Assembly: GCA_949293415.1 (NCBI GenBank)
Contig: CASFDK010000043.1
Coordinates: forward strand, 124,001 to 188,000
Length of the DNA: 64,000 bases
Origin: an uncultured Verrucomicrobiota bacterium
Lineage (GTDB): Bacteria; Verrucomicrobiota; Verrucomicrobiia; Opitutales; Intestinicryptomonadaceae
Reading direction: 5' to 3'
Below, piece by piece: positions 1-9,026 of this stretch; position 1 is the first letter of the stretch, and each line of letters begins with the position of its first letter. The notes beneath the pieces are model-generated. The model was given only the letters and a program-made list of their open reading frames with translations, was not told the origin of the DNA and did not search any database. Both the position numbers and the translations under genes were made by a program.

Positions 1-281
1 TGGGCGATTGTGCCGAGGTTCGAAACAAGCTCCTCTTCGGTCATGCCTATGCCAAAGTCTTCAATCGAGAATGTGCCCGCCTTTTCGTCGCATGCGAGTT
101 TTATCTTCAGCTCGCCGTCGGCGACTTTCCCGCCCGAAGAAAGCTTGGCGTAGCGCAGTTTTTCGGACGCGTCGGATGCGTTCGAAATAAGTTCCCTTAC
201 AAAAATCTCCTTGTCGGTGTAAAGCGAGTTTACAACGATGTCGAGTACCTGTTTTACTTCTGCCTTGAATTTATAGTCCAT
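1..281 (-). CDS. htpG: Hsp90-family chaperone HtpG (N-terminal part, runs off window)
   Basis: Only the first 93 codons are inside the window. The translated start ([20 protein letters not shown]) is the HtpG N-terminal ATPase domain of the GHKL fold. Visible are the ATP-binding helix with [14 protein letters not shown] around residues 30-43 and the [11 protein letters not shown] nucleotide-lid motif around residues 77-87. HtpG is a cytosolic ATP-dependent chaperone dimer. The ATG at 279-281 is the only start giving the canonical beginning; no clear Shine-Dalgarno precedes it. The gene diverges from iorA, so 282-474 should hold both promoters. Family assignment is firm; the rest of the gene cannot be judged. 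Confidence 0.93.
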   Translation of the reverse strand, partial: MDYKFKAEVKQVLDIVVNSLYTDKEIFVRELISNASDASEKLRYAKLSSGGKVADGELKIKLACDEKAGTFSIEDFGIGMTEEELVSNLGTIA

Positions 282-474
282 ATTCGTGTGTAAATTTGTT
301 TGCGCATTAAAAATTTCCGCGCCCGTTCGGGGTGCGTTTAACCTCAGTTTATCGGACATTGCACCGATTCCTTAAGTCTTATAGCGAAAAACTTTCCGCC
401 GAAAAGGTCTTTTTTTCGGAAAATATTTTAAAATGATGTTGCGCGGACGGGCGGAAAAGTTCAATATTTTGTGT

Positions 475-2067
475 ATGTCTAAACTTGAAAAGAAACTCTT
501 GAGCGGCAACGAAGCAATCGCGCTTGCCGCATTGCATTCGGGTTGCGCGCTGGGCGTGGGATACCCCGGAACGCCATCGACCGAAATTTTGGAGAATTTT
601 TCGAAACTCGGCGGAACTGCCGAATGGGCACCGAACGAAAAGGTCGCCGCGGAAGTCGCGCTCGGCGCGGCGTTTGCCGAAGCGTCGTCGATGTGCACAA
701 TGAAGCACGTCGGCTTTAACGTTGCACAGGATCTGTTCTTTACGGCCTCTTACAGCGGCATTCAGGGCGCGTTTGTTGCGGTCGTCGCCGACGACCCCGG
801 GATGGCTTCGAGCCAAAACGAGCAGGACACCCGTTCGCTCGGCTACATTGGCGGTCTGCCCGTAATCGAACCCGCCGACTCGCAGGAGGCGTACGACTTC
901 ACCCGCTTGGCGTTCAAGCTCTCGCGCAAATGGGGCATCCCGTTCATCCTCAGGACAACAACACGCATAGCCCACAGTAACACGATTGTCTGCTACGACC
1001 CCGACTCCGCCGAACCGCTCCATCCCACAAAATACGAAAAGGACATAACAACCCATGTTATGGTTCCGGGGCACGCAAAGCCCGCGCATAAACGCCTGCG
1101 CCAAAAACACGCCGATATGCTCAAGTGGAACGAGTCGGACGAATCGCCGAATCTCATTATAGAAGGCAAGTCGAACGAATTGGGCATTGTTGCAAGCGGT
1201 GTTGCGTTCCAACACGCGATGGAAGTCGCGCCCGACGCGGGCTTCTTCAAAGTGGCTTTCTCGAATCCGCTACCCGTGGCAAAAATCGCCGAATTTACAA
1301 AACGCTACAAGCGTTGCGTTGTAATAGAGGAGGGCGACCCGTATATGACGACCCTGCTTTTGGCGGGCGGCGCAAATGTCGAGCCGCGCGACGAAGTTTG
1401 GCGTTTCGGCGAATTCAATTCCGACAGGGCGCGCGCGCAAATAGAAGGGCGCACCGACTACGTCGCCCCCGTATTCAAGGCAAAACCCCCGCAACTGTGC
1501 AAGGGTTGCCCGCACACGTTCAGCTTCAAGCCCCTTGTGGATTTGAACTGCATCGTTTCGGGCGACATCGGCTGCTACACACTCGCGGCAATGAAGCCCG
1601 TAAGCGGTATGGATTTGCAGATTTGCATGGGCGCATCAATCGGTATGGGCATTGGCCTGCGCAAGGTTCTGCCCGAAAAGCGCGCAAGAAAGGTCGTCAG
1701 CGTAATCGGCGACAGCACGTTTATGCACAGCGGTCTGACCGGACTTCTCGAAATGGTCTACAATCCGCCCGCGACGGGGCACGTTGTGGTGGTGGTCGAC
1801 AACTCGACAACTGCAATGACGGGGCAGCAGGAACACCCCGGGACGGGCAGAAAGCTCGACCACTCGCCCGCGCCGCACGCGGTTTCGATTGCCGACGTTG
1901 CAAAGGCAATCGGCGTGCAGAACGTGGAGACATTCAACCCCGTGCGCGACTGCGACAAAATCAAATCGTATCTTGAAGGGAAGTTGGCGACAAACGAAAC
2001 GACGCTCGTGATCCTCAAACAGCCGTGCCTGCTCGCGGCGGCCAACCTCGCAAAAATAAAGGCATAA
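475..2067 (+). CDS. iorA: indolepyruvate ferredoxin oxidoreductase alpha subunit, short form
   Basis: Thiamine-diphosphate-dependent 2-oxoacid oxidoreductase subunit that, with IorB, decarboxylates aryl pyruvates from Trp, Phe and Tyr to aryl-acetyl-CoA. The start at 475 (MSKLEKKLLSGNEAIALAAL) gives the usual N-terminus; an ATG at 433 is possible but adds an unconserved stretch. The pyrimidine domain has GYPGTPSTEI near residue 30, a CKGCPH motif lies near residue 345, and the TPP-binding region contains GDSTFMHSG. The protein ends where most archaeal IorA proteins continue into a C-terminal ferredoxin domain with two 4Fe-4S clusters; no CxxCxxC cluster follows. iorB begins 4 bases after the stop, so this is not a simple frameshift loss. 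Short forms of about 530 residues are, as I recall, also annotated in Bacteroidetes. Confidence 0.9.
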   Translation: MSKLEKKLLSGNEAIALAALHSGCALGVGYPGTPSTEILENFSKLGGTAEWAPNEKVAAEVALGAAFAEASSMCTMKHVGFNVAQDLFFTASYSGIQGAFVAVVADDPGMASSQNEQDTRSLGYIGGLPVIEPADSQEAYDFTRLAFKLSRKWGIPFILRTTTRIAHSNTIVCYDPDSAEPLHPTKYEKDITTHVMVPGHAKPAHKRLRQKHADMLKWNESDESPNLIIEGKSNELGIVASGVAFQHAMEVAPDAGFFKVAFSNPLPVAKIAEFTKRYKRCVVIEEGDPYMTTLLLAGGANVEPRDEVWRFGEFNSDRARAQIEGRTDYVAPVFKAKPPQLCKGCPHTFSFKPLVDLNCIVSGDIGCYTLAAMKPVSGMDLQICMGASIGMGIGLRKVLPEKRARKVVSVIGDSTFMHSGLTGLLEMVYNPPATGHVVVVVDNSTTAMTGQQEHPGTGRKLDHSPAPHAVSIADVAKAIGVQNVETFNPVRDCDKIKSYLEGKLATNETTLVILKQPCLLAAANLAKIKA

Positions 2068-2071
2068 GACA

Positions 2072-2542
2072 ATGGACAAAACCACAAACATCCGTATAGC
2101 GGGTCTCGGCGGAATGGGCGTGCTCAAGGCCGCGCTGATTCTCGGCGAACTTCTCTTCGAGGAAGGCTACGACGTAAAGAAAGCCGAAGTCCACGGTATG
2201 TCGCAACGCGGCGGCTCGATTTCAAGCGACGTGCGTTTCGGCAAAAAAGTCGTAAGCCCGATGATAGGCGAGGGCACCATCGACTTCCTGTTGTCGCTCG
2301 AGCCCGAGTGGTCCGACGTGCATAAGGCTTCGCTCGCGCCCGACGGCGTGGTGATTTCGCCCGCCGACTTCGACGTCTCGAAGCTCAAAAGTGCGAAGTC
2401 GATAAACGTCGCCGCACTCGGCGTGCTCAGCAAACATCTCGATATTCCCGAATCGCGTTGGCTCGAAACCGTGGCGAAATTCTTCCCCGAAAAGCTCCGC
2501 GAGGCGAACGAAGAGGCGTTCAAACTCGGACGCAACAGCTAA
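2072..2542 (+). CDS. iorB: indolepyruvate ferredoxin oxidoreductase beta subunit
   Basis: Gamma-type domain partner of IorA, completing the aryl-pyruvate oxidoreductase. The N-terminus IRIAGLGGMGVLKAALILGE and the AEVHGMSQRGGSISSDVRFG segment are family signatures of the POR-gamma fold. At 156 residues it is slightly shorter than many IorB proteins of about 190. It begins 4 bases after iorA and ends 15 bases before the CoA ligase gene, so all three are almost certainly cotranscribed and probably translationally linked. The assignment rests on both motifs and context. Confidence 0.9.
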   Translation: MDKTTNIRIAGLGGMGVLKAALILGELLFEEGYDVKKAEVHGMSQRGGSISSDVRFGKKVVSPMIGEGTIDFLLSLEPEWSDVHKASLAPDGVVISPADFDVSKLKSAKSINVAALGVLSKHLDIPESRWLETVAKFFPEKLREANEEAFKLGRNS

Positions 2543-2557
2543 TTTAGGCAATCCAAT

Positions 2558-3889
2558 ATGGCACATAACTGGAACGACAAAAACGGAAACTTCCATCCCG
2601 CAAGCGCGATGGACTTCCTTCCGCGCGAACAACTGAAATTCATACAGTCGCAGCGTCTCGTTGCGATGGTCAAACACGCCTACGACAACGTCGCGCTCTA
2701 CCGCAACAGAATGGACGCGCTTGGCGTGAAACCGTCGGACATCAAGTCCATCGACGACATCGCGAAGCTCCCGTTCTCGCAAAAAAGCGACCTGCGCGAT
2801 ACCTATCCGTACGGACTCTTCGCAGTTCCCACAAACGAAGTTGTAAGACTCCACGCCTCGAGCGGCACAACGGGCAAGCCCATTGTCGTCGGCTATACGG
2901 AAGACGATATGGAAGTCTGGGAAACGTCGGTTATGCGCTGCCTGAGGATGTGCGGAATCAACCGCGGCGACTTCGTGCAAATCTGCTACGGCTACGGTCT
3001 GTTCACCGGCGGGCTCGGAGCGCACGGCGGCGCGGAAAAGCTCGGCTGCACGGTAATTCCCGCATCGACTGGCAACACCGAACGCCAGCTGATGATTATG
3101 CGCGACTTCGGAACAACCGCCTTCTGCGGCACGCCAAGCTACTTCATCCATCTTATCGAAGCCGCCCCCAAGTTCGGCATCGACCTTAAGGCGTTGCCGC
3201 TGCGCCACGGAGTGTTCGGCGCGGAACCGTGGTCGGAACAAATGCGCCAGTTCATTCAGGCTAACACGAACATCACCGCGCACGACATCTACGGACTTTC
3301 CGAAATCACGGGCCCCGGGGTAGGCTGCGAATGCGGAGAGCAGAACGGTCTGCATATCCTTGAAGACAACTATTACCCCGAAATCGTCGACCCCGAAACG
3401 GGCGAACCGCTTCCCGACGGCGAAGAGGGCGAACTTGTTCTGACAACGCTCGCAAAACGCGCAATGCCCATTCTCCGCTACCGTACACACGACATAACTT
3501 CCATTATGCCAGTGCCCTGCAAATGCGGAAGAACCCTGCGCCGAATCCGCAGAATAGGGCGCAGAAGCGACGATATGTTCATCATCAGGGGTGTAAACGT
3601 CTTCCCGTCGCAAATCGAAGTCGCACTTATGCGCGTTCCCGAATGTACGCCCAATTACAGAATCATTCTCGAGCGCGAAAAGGACTTGGACAACGTTACG
3701 GTAGAAGTCGAAGTGCGCGAAGAATTCTATACCGACAGCGTCTCGGCTCTCGACGCGCTCCGCAAGAAAATAAAAACTTCGATAGCAAACATCGTGGGTA
3801 TCAAAATCGAAGTGAAAATCGTCGAGCCCAATAAAATTCCCCGATCCGAAGGAAAGGCAAAGAGGGTTATTGACAACCGCAAAATTTAA
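2558..3889 (+). CDS. phenylacetate-CoA ligase family protein (aryl-acetate:CoA ligase)
   Basis: AMP-forming acyl-CoA ligase of the PaaK family, 443 residues, matching the family length. The phosphate-binding loop SSGTTGKP lies near residue 103, YGLSEITGPG near residue 246, and the C-terminal lid domain has RGVNVFPSQIE near residue 344. Beside iorAB, such ligases are thought to act on aryl acetates (phenylacetate, indoleacetate) and either salvage them to CoA esters or run in reverse to conserve energy during aromatic amino acid fermentation. The latter is inference from context. True PaaK belongs to the aerobic paa pathway, none of which is present here, so I leave the symbol blank. The gene after it encodes an ACT protein, a frequent partner of this arrangement. 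Confidence 0.9.
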   Translation: MAHNWNDKNGNFHPASAMDFLPREQLKFIQSQRLVAMVKHAYDNVALYRNRMDALGVKPSDIKSIDDIAKLPFSQKSDLRDTYPYGLFAVPTNEVVRLHASSGTTGKPIVVGYTEDDMEVWETSVMRCLRMCGINRGDFVQICYGYGLFTGGLGAHGGAEKLGCTVIPASTGNTERQLMIMRDFGTTAFCGTPSYFIHLIEAAPKFGIDLKALPLRHGVFGAEPWSEQMRQFIQANTNITAHDIYGLSEITGPGVGCECGEQNGLHILEDNYYPEIVDPETGEPLPDGEEGELVLTTLAKRAMPILRYRTHDITSIMPVPCKCGRTLRRIRRIGRRSDDMFIIRGVNVFPSQIEVALMRVPECTPNYRIILEREKDLDNVTVEVEVREEFYTDSVSALDALRKKIKTSIANIVGIKIEVKIVEPNKIPRSEGKAKRVIDNRKI

Positions 3890-3905
3890 CTTTAGAAGTC
3901 AGGTT

Positions 3906-4292
3906 ATGCGACAGAAACAACTATCGGTATTTTTGGAAAACACCCCAGGGCACCTCGAACGCGTCTGCAAGATTCTCGCCGACGCACAGATAAACCTGTT
4001 GACCATCACAATCGCCGAAACAAAAGATTACGGTATTGTCCGAGCCATTGTTGACAATCCCGAAAAGGCGGCACAGGCACTGAAGGAAAACGGATTCTTC
4101 GCAAAATTGGTCGAAGTGCTTGCAATAGAAGTTGAAGACAAACCGGGGGCTCTCTCGAAAGTGCTAAAAAGGGCTTCCGAAGTCGGATTGAATATCGAAT
4201 ATATGTACGCAATGACGCGTCCTGTAAACGGCAAACCTGTTATGATAATGTCGTTCAAGGACATCGACGCGGCGGAGCGCATCTTCGGATAA
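3906..4292 (+). CDS. tandem ACT-domain protein
   Basis: A 128-residue protein made of two ACT domains, ligand-binding modules that usually sense amino acids. The first spans about residues 3-65 (SVFLENTPGHLERVCKILAD) and the second about 68-128 (VEDKPGALSKVLKRASEVGL). I chose the ATG at 3906 because the reading frame from 3870 would start with TTG inside the ligase gene and add a non-ACT extension. It lies 16 bases after the ligase stop and belongs to the same operon. Free-standing double-ACT proteins beside iorAB and aryl-CoA ligase genes are common and plausibly sense aromatic amino acids; the ligand is not visible from sequence. Confidence 0.8.
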   Translation: MRQKQLSVFLENTPGHLERVCKILADAQINLLTITIAETKDYGIVRAIVDNPEKAAQALKENGFFAKLVEVLAIEVEDKPGALSKVLKRASEVGLNIEYMYAMTRPVNGKPVMIMSFKDIDAAERIFG

Positions 4293-4296
4293 CTAT

Positions 4297-4836
4297 ATGA
4301 CTTTCGACAAAAAAGACACGGGAACGGGAATTACAAAAAGGGTTTTTTGTGTGTTCCTTGCCGTGTCTTTTTTTGCGCTCGCATACATAAACCTCACGGG
4401 CAGCGAGAATATAAGACTGGTTTCGGAGCAATTTCCCGAACTGAACTTGTCGTTTAGAAAGGCGTTCGTGAGCGGCTATAAAATGTCGATGTCGGCGGCA
4501 ATATTTCTGATAGACGTGATTCTCGTCGGACCGTTTGCGTGGCTGAGCTATTTCGGCGACCATATTACGCCGAAGAGATTCCCGCAACTGCGCAACGTAA
4601 GCTTTTTCGACTTGGGCGTTATGCTTGCAACCGACTTCACATTGGCGGCAATAGCATTCAATTTTACGATAATAAACGCAGTCGATGCTGACCCCGTAAA
4701 ATTCGTTTCGCCGAGATCTCTGTGGATAATTACGGGGATACTTTTCGCAATGTGGTTTGCGGCAACCATAATAAAAACCTACACCTATGACGCCGACCAA
4801 CGTCGAGATCTAAAAAAATATATCCTAACATTCTAA
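4297..4836 (+). CDS. integral membrane protein of unknown function
   Basis: A 179-residue protein with about four predicted membrane segments, near residues 14-33, 65-85, 105-130 and 142-162. No family recognised. The start is 5 bases after the ACT gene stop, making it the last gene of the ior operon by position. A role in moving aromatic acids across the membrane would fit the context but nothing in the sequence shows it. Its base composition starts to drift toward the AT-rich region that follows. Confidence 0.65.
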   Translation: MTFDKKDTGTGITKRVFCVFLAVSFFALAYINLTGSENIRLVSEQFPELNLSFRKAFVSGYKMSMSAAIFLIDVILVGPFAWLSYFGDHITPKRFPQLRNVSFFDLGVMLATDFTLAAIAFNFTIINAVDADPVKFVSPRSLWIITGILFAMWFAATIIKTYTYDADQRRDLKKYILTF

Positions 4837-5161
4837 ACCGTCCAATATAAGCGCGCGTTTGTATTTTAATAAGTATTATGTCTAATCGGTGAAAATGATA
4901 AAAAACTGTGGTTTCTGTTTGTGTCGGACGGTTCCCTTCTTCATGTTGGGTTCTGTGCAACTAACAAATATACAATAAATTACAAAACAGAATTTATCCA
5001 CAGCAGTTCGACGGGATTGAGAAAAGGCAATTAGACTGTTTATATTTTACAGAGGGGATTTTAAGGCGAAATTTGCCCTATTTTTGCCCTTGTTACGAAA
5101 AGCTGGCAGATTTTTAGAGCAAAAATGGCCAAAAAAGGCACTAATTGGCCGCTAAAATTTG
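4837..5161. other. AT-rich intergenic stretch, no gene seen
   Basis: About 325 bases between the end of the ior operon and the terminator of the minus-strand beta-helix gene. I see no reading frame with coding character, no tRNA-like fold and no clear operator. It marks the change from the GC-rich backbone to the AT-rich accessory region. Confidence 0.5.
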
Positions 5162-5191
5162 GGATTGTTGCGAAGCCTTTCGCAACAGTCC
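5162..5191 (-). terminator. hairpin terminator of the beta-helix protein gene
   Basis: A 13-base-pair inverted repeat (5162-5174 with 5179-5191, one G-T wobble, 4-base loop) ends 13 bases beyond the restored stop codon at 5204-5206 on the minus strand. A short AT-rich tract follows on that strand rather than a long T-run. Its position supports the view that the gene really ends at 5204, beyond the frameshift. Confidence 0.6.
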
Positions 5192-5203
5192 TTCAAGGTG
5201 CAA

Positions 5204-6704
5204 TTACCCTACGAATTTATAATCTGTCCAGTTGATGAGGTCAACCGATTTCAACGCCTTGACATTCACAACACCCTCTGCGTCTACGCTGACTGGGAAT
5301 TGCAAACTTGCATTGCCACTTGCATCCGACGAATACTTAATGTTAGCATTAGCATCATACGATGTCGCCTTCGACGCATCCAACCCAAATGTGAACTTTT
5401 CGAGGTTAATAATTCCGTCATTGTGTGGCGTTGCTGTTGGTTTTGCGTTGTCGCCAGTAAGACCTGTATTTTCTACCCAAGACTCAAAAAGGTCTTTTTA
5501 CTTTTACATATTCATACGCACCAATTGTTGGAGCAGTTGTTGAACGTACTATACCTCGAGCATCGGTTGTTATTCCATTCACAACTTTGCCAGCACCTAT
5601 CGCAGAACTTCCTGCTCCTACAGGACAAGTTTTTACACTTCCACTATAGTTGCCTAACGGCAGTAGTTTTGGATCGGCTGTTATGATATTTGTATAAGTA
5701 CCATAACTACTATATCCACCCTTTATTATACAAGTATCTATTGTTGGTTTATTACCTGAACCATTATTACAGATTTCATTATCACTTGGTGAGGCTGTAT
5801 TTCCCCATAATATGCAATTTGTCAACGATGGACTAGAATCCCAATTCTCCATCCCGCCACCGCAAGAAGCACTGTTGTTGGAGAAGGTGCAATTTGTCAA
5901 CGATGGCCTAGAATCCCAATCATTACACATCCCGCCGCCGCGAGAAGAAGCACTGTTGCCACTAAAGGTGCAATTTGTCAACGATGGACTCGAATTCCAA
6001 TCATTATACATCCCGCCGCCGCGAGAAGAAGCACTGTTGTTAGTAAAGGTGCAATTTGTCAACGATGGACTCGAGGAATCTTCATTCTCCATCCCGCCGC
6101 CGGAACCAGCACTGTTGTCGGAGAAGGTACAATTTGTCAACGATGGAGTCGAGCCAGAATTATACACCCCGCCGCCGCAAGAAGCACTGTTGTTCGTCGT
6201 AAAGGTGCAATTTGTAATTTCTGGGCTGGCGTATTTATTATACATCCCTGCTCCATAATCTGCAGTTGATATAGAGTTATCATTTCCATCACTCGCATAC
6301 CCGTTCTGAATTGTTACATTATCTAATTTTGCACTATTGGTTAGCTGATTTGACTCTGTATAATTATTATAGAAAACTCTATACTTACCTTCGCCATCGA
6401 TGATTGTATTGTTGCCCGATACACGTTGGTCTTTCGATGTTTCTGTCCCCGCAAAGCCACCGTAGATTGCAACGTTGTTTTTCATGGTCATTGCAGAACC
6501 ATGGTTATATGTGCCTTTGGCTATCCACACTTCACCACCGCCATCACTCGACGCTCTATCAATCGCTGTCTGCACATCGGCATACGCATTCGCCCACGAA
6601 GTGCCATTCTTACTACCAGCTCCGTTTGGCACAACGTAATAAGTTGCCCCGCTTGCAACAAGGGCTGTTAAAAATGATGTTATCAAAAACAAATATTTTT
6701 TCAT
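5204..6704 (-). pseudogene. secreted Pmp-like beta-helix repeat protein, frameshifted near its C-terminus
   Basis: Exported surface protein. Residues 1-20 are a signal peptide (MKKYLFLITSFLTALVASGA). A parallel beta-helix follows, with a start segment rich in GTSWANAY and DVQTAID and then at least five copies of a unit like SLTNCTFSNNSASSRGGGMY, close to chlamydial polymorphic outer-membrane protein repeats. The uninterrupted frame stops at 5484, after IGAYEYVKVKRPF. In the next frame the sequence continues without stops to 5204 and encodes ESWVENTGLTGD, then NDGIINLEKFTFGLDAS, a C-terminal module common in verrucomicrobial surface proteins. Removing one T from the five-T run (plus-strand A-run 5486-5490) restores one 499-residue protein. 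This may be a true mutation, a variable tract or a sequencing error. Confidence 0.75.
5812..6282 (-). repeat. tandem coding repeats of 75-81 bases (Pmp-like units)
   Basis: The plus-strand phrase TGCAATTTGTCAACGATGG recurs at about 5813, 5888, 5969, 6050, 6128 and (diverged) 6206, giving spacings of 75, 81, 81, 78 and 78 bases. All spacings are multiples of three and encode 25-27-residue beta-helix rungs. The high DNA identity between units implies recent duplication or gene conversion and makes copy number prone to change by slippage or recombination. Confidence 0.85.
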
Positions 6705-6965
6705 GATTTAGTTTCTTTTAAAGTTTTGGCATAAAAGCTATCGCAATTTCCATCAGTCATTACACGCAAACGCAATAATTCCATTTTCTTTTTCCTAATA
6801 TAATTCTAAGTTTTTCTGCCAACTTTTGTCAAATGAAATTCAAGTAAAATTCCCTTATTTAAATGTATGCTTTAAACGTTACTACCATTGGATTTGCTGT
6901 GTGCCCAAAAAACAGGACAGACTTGCAAGGGGTAAATTGATTTGCAAAATAGGAAGGCAAATCAA

Positions 6966-7122
6966 ATGGGCAACAGACGCAAAAAATACACGGAAGAGCA
7001 AATCACGCAAATACTCAAAGACGCGGAGGCATCGAAGCGAGAACGCGCGCTTAAAGCGCATAGCCGCCGACCATATGCTCGACATCACAATGCCTCGGGA
7101 CATCAACTCAAAAAACTGGTAA
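6966..7122 (+). mobile_element. remnant of an IS3-family transposase OrfA
   Basis: Two pieces of an IS3-type OrfA are joined with the middle missing. From 6966 one frame reads MGNRRKKYTEEQITQILKDA, the typical OrfA start of the helix-turn-helix. From about 7036 a different frame reads ENARLKRIAADHMLDI and then NSKNW, the typical leucine-zipper tail of OrfA. No OrfB, terminal inverted repeats or target duplication is visible. It is a decayed scar that directly abuts the truncated batE-like gene. Confidence 0.65.
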
Positions 7123-7135
7123 AGCCGAAGCTAAC

Positions 7136-7579
7136 TTGAAAATTTTTGCAAAAGACAACGCAATAAATATCCCACAAAAAAACGCTGTTGAAATTTACTT
7201 GCTTGAATTGTCGATGTACGAATGGATTCTTATTGCGTTTGCGTCTTTCTGGTTCGTTGTTTTATTCTTGGTAGTGCCTCCTCTTTACAACAAACAAAAT
7301 TCAGTTTCAATTTTTGCATCGCTTATTTTTATTGTAATTTTAAGCATTGGGATTTATGGAATAGTTCGCTGGCAGAACATCAATAATACTGCTATTGCGT
7401 TAAGCGATGATGTTGCTTTGCGAATATCGCCAACATCACACGCTCCTGTTGTTTCGACAGTCCACGAAGGAATCTTTGCAAAAATTCTGAACAAAAAGAA
7501 CAACTTCATTTACGTCCTTACACCTTCTGGAAAACGAGGCTGGGCTTCAACTACAGAATTCTCACCTATTCAAAAATAG
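7136..7579 (+). pseudogene. 5'-truncated BatE-like membrane protein with SH3 domain
   Basis: The surviving 147 residues hold two membrane segments (about 29-48 and 58-79), then a bacterial SH3-type domain (ALRISPTSHAPVV and KRGWASTTEF). This membrane-pair-plus-SH3 tail is typical of BatE proteins of the aerotolerance operon, which normally carry tetratricopeptide repeats in front. The same frame stays open upstream into the IS3 remnant (KAEANLKIFAKD), so the N-terminal part seems to have been replaced. A TTG at 7136 is the listed start; a methionine further in (MYEWILIAF) is also possible. No batA-D is nearby. It may be an intact small protein instead. Confidence 0.5.
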
Positions 7580-7655
7580 TATTAAAAATTTTTGTTGCAA
7601 AAATTTATTCAATAATCATTATCGACAAGCGAAATAAATCGGAAATACAATCTCT

Positions 7656-9020
7656 ATGAAAAGTAAAAAAATCGCAGTTGTCGTGGCTGCTTTGATTGCT
7701 GCAGCAGCATACTTCGGAATATCAGAAAGTACACATCTGCCAAATGGCACTCCTGCCAAAAAGGCGATGTTTGCCTTAGACGAAGCTGGCTGTGTGCTGT
7801 GCCATACAAAAAATGCAGACCTTCCATTTTATGCAAAAATTCCACTTGTAAATATCCCGATTAAAGCAGATATTTCAAATGGCTTGAAATTCTTTGATAT
7901 CACAACTTCAATCAAAGACCTCAAAGATGGCAAAAATATAAATGAGACAGTTCTTGCAAAAATAGAATACGCAGTAAAGTCGCAAATAATGCCACCTGTG
8001 CTTTTCAAACTTGTTCATTGGAAAAGCAATATTACCGATGCAGAAAAACAAGCAATTTTAGATTGGGTTGCTATCGAAAGAAGAAAGCTCAATGCAAACT
8101 CTGGCATAGCAGAGAAGTTTGCAAACGAGCCTGTTTGGCCAATTCCACAAAAAATCGATGTTGATTTAAAGAAAGCGCGCTTAGGTTCAATTCTGTATCA
8201 TCACAAGGCTCTTTCTGGTGATGGTTCAATTTCATGTGCAACGTGCCACCCTCTCGACAAAGCTGGTGCTGACGCTTTGCAAACATCAACAGGCATACGC
8301 AAGCAAAAAGGCGACATCAATGCACCTACGGTTTTCAATGCAGTGTTCAACGCAAGACAATTCTGGGATGGCAGAGCAAAAAATCTTGAAGAACAAGCTG
8401 GTGGACCACCTATGAATCCTGTGGAAATGGATGGAGGTTCTTGGGACTCAATCGCAAAACGCTTAGCTAAAGATTCGTCTTTTGCAGAAGACTTTAAAAA
8501 AGTGTATCCAAATGGCTTTACTCAAAAAAATATAACCGATGCTATCGCTCAGTTTGAAAGAACACTCACAACACCAAATTCGCCATTCGATAGATATTTG
8601 CGTGGTGATGAAAACGCTCTTTCGCCTGCTGCAAAAAAAGGTTATGAAATATTCAAAACAGCAAATTGTTCTGTTTGCCACTCAGGACAAAATCTCGGTG
8701 GACAAACATTTGAATACATGGGGCTTATTGGCAACTACTTCCACGCACGTGGAAATGTTGGAAAAATAAACGACACTGGTTTGGCTTCGTTCACAAAAGA
8801 TGAACGCGACACGCACAAGTTCAAGACACCTACCCTCAGAAACGTTGCCGACACTGCACCATACTTCCACGATGGCTCAACATCCGACTTGAAAAAAGCT
8901 GTCGACATCATGGCAAAGTATCAAATAGGAGTTAAGCTTTCAGACGAAGATGTAAACAACCTTGTTGAATTCTTAAAATCGCTTTCTGGCGATTGGAAAA
9001 GCAAAGCTACACAGAAGTAA
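7656..9020 (+). CDS. di-/tri-haem cytochrome c peroxidase family protein
   Basis: Periplasmic haem protein of the CcpA/MauG family that normally reduces hydrogen peroxide using electrons from c-type cytochromes. A hydrophobic N-terminal anchor or signal (about 5-22) is followed by a haem-binding domain with CVLCH near residue 47, then the peroxidase core with CATCH near 193 and CSVCH near 332. Core motifs include NAPTVFNAVFNARQFWDGRA and TPTLRNVADTAPYFHDG. The extra N-terminal haem domain gives three CxxCH sites instead of two. At 454 residues it appears intact. It ends just before a strong terminator and lies between two gene fragments, so it may be a passenger on a foreign segment. Confidence 0.85.
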   Translation: MKSKKIAVVVAALIAAAAYFGISESTHLPNGTPAKKAMFALDEAGCVLCHTKNADLPFYAKIPLVNIPIKADISNGLKFFDITTSIKDLKDGKNINETVLAKIEYAVKSQIMPPVLFKLVHWKSNITDAEKQAILDWVAIERRKLNANSGIAEKFANEPVWPIPQKIDVDLKKARLGSILYHHKALSGDGSISCATCHPLDKAGADALQTSTGIRKQKGDINAPTVFNAVFNARQFWDGRAKNLEEQAGGPPMNPVEMDGGSWDSIAKRLAKDSSFAEDFKKVYPNGFTQKNITDAIAQFERTLTTPNSPFDRYLRGDENALSPAAKKGYEIFKTANCSVCHSGQNLGGQTFEYMGLIGNYFHARGNVGKINDTGLASFTKDERDTHKFKTPTLRNVADTAPYFHDGSTSDLKKAVDIMAKYQIGVKLSDEDVNNLVEFLKSLSGDWKSKATQK

Positions 9021-9026
9021 AAAAGC

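Noticed and set aside
379..1215. Long minus-strand open frame antisense to iorA
   Set aside because: It is the shadow of a GC-rich coding gene; the plus-strand frame has family motifs throughout and the minus frame has none.
2222..3613. 463-residue minus-strand frame over iorB and the CoA ligase
   Set aside because: It crosses two well-supported genes on the other strand and lacks any recognisable domain.
5159..5686. 175-residue plus-strand frame antisense to the beta-helix gene end
   Set aside because: The minus strand encodes the C-terminal module and terminator here, which explains the sequence better.
5812..6258. Periodic repeats considered as a CRISPR array
   Set aside because: The repeats are contiguous, in frame and protein-coding, with no separate spacers and no cas genes nearby.
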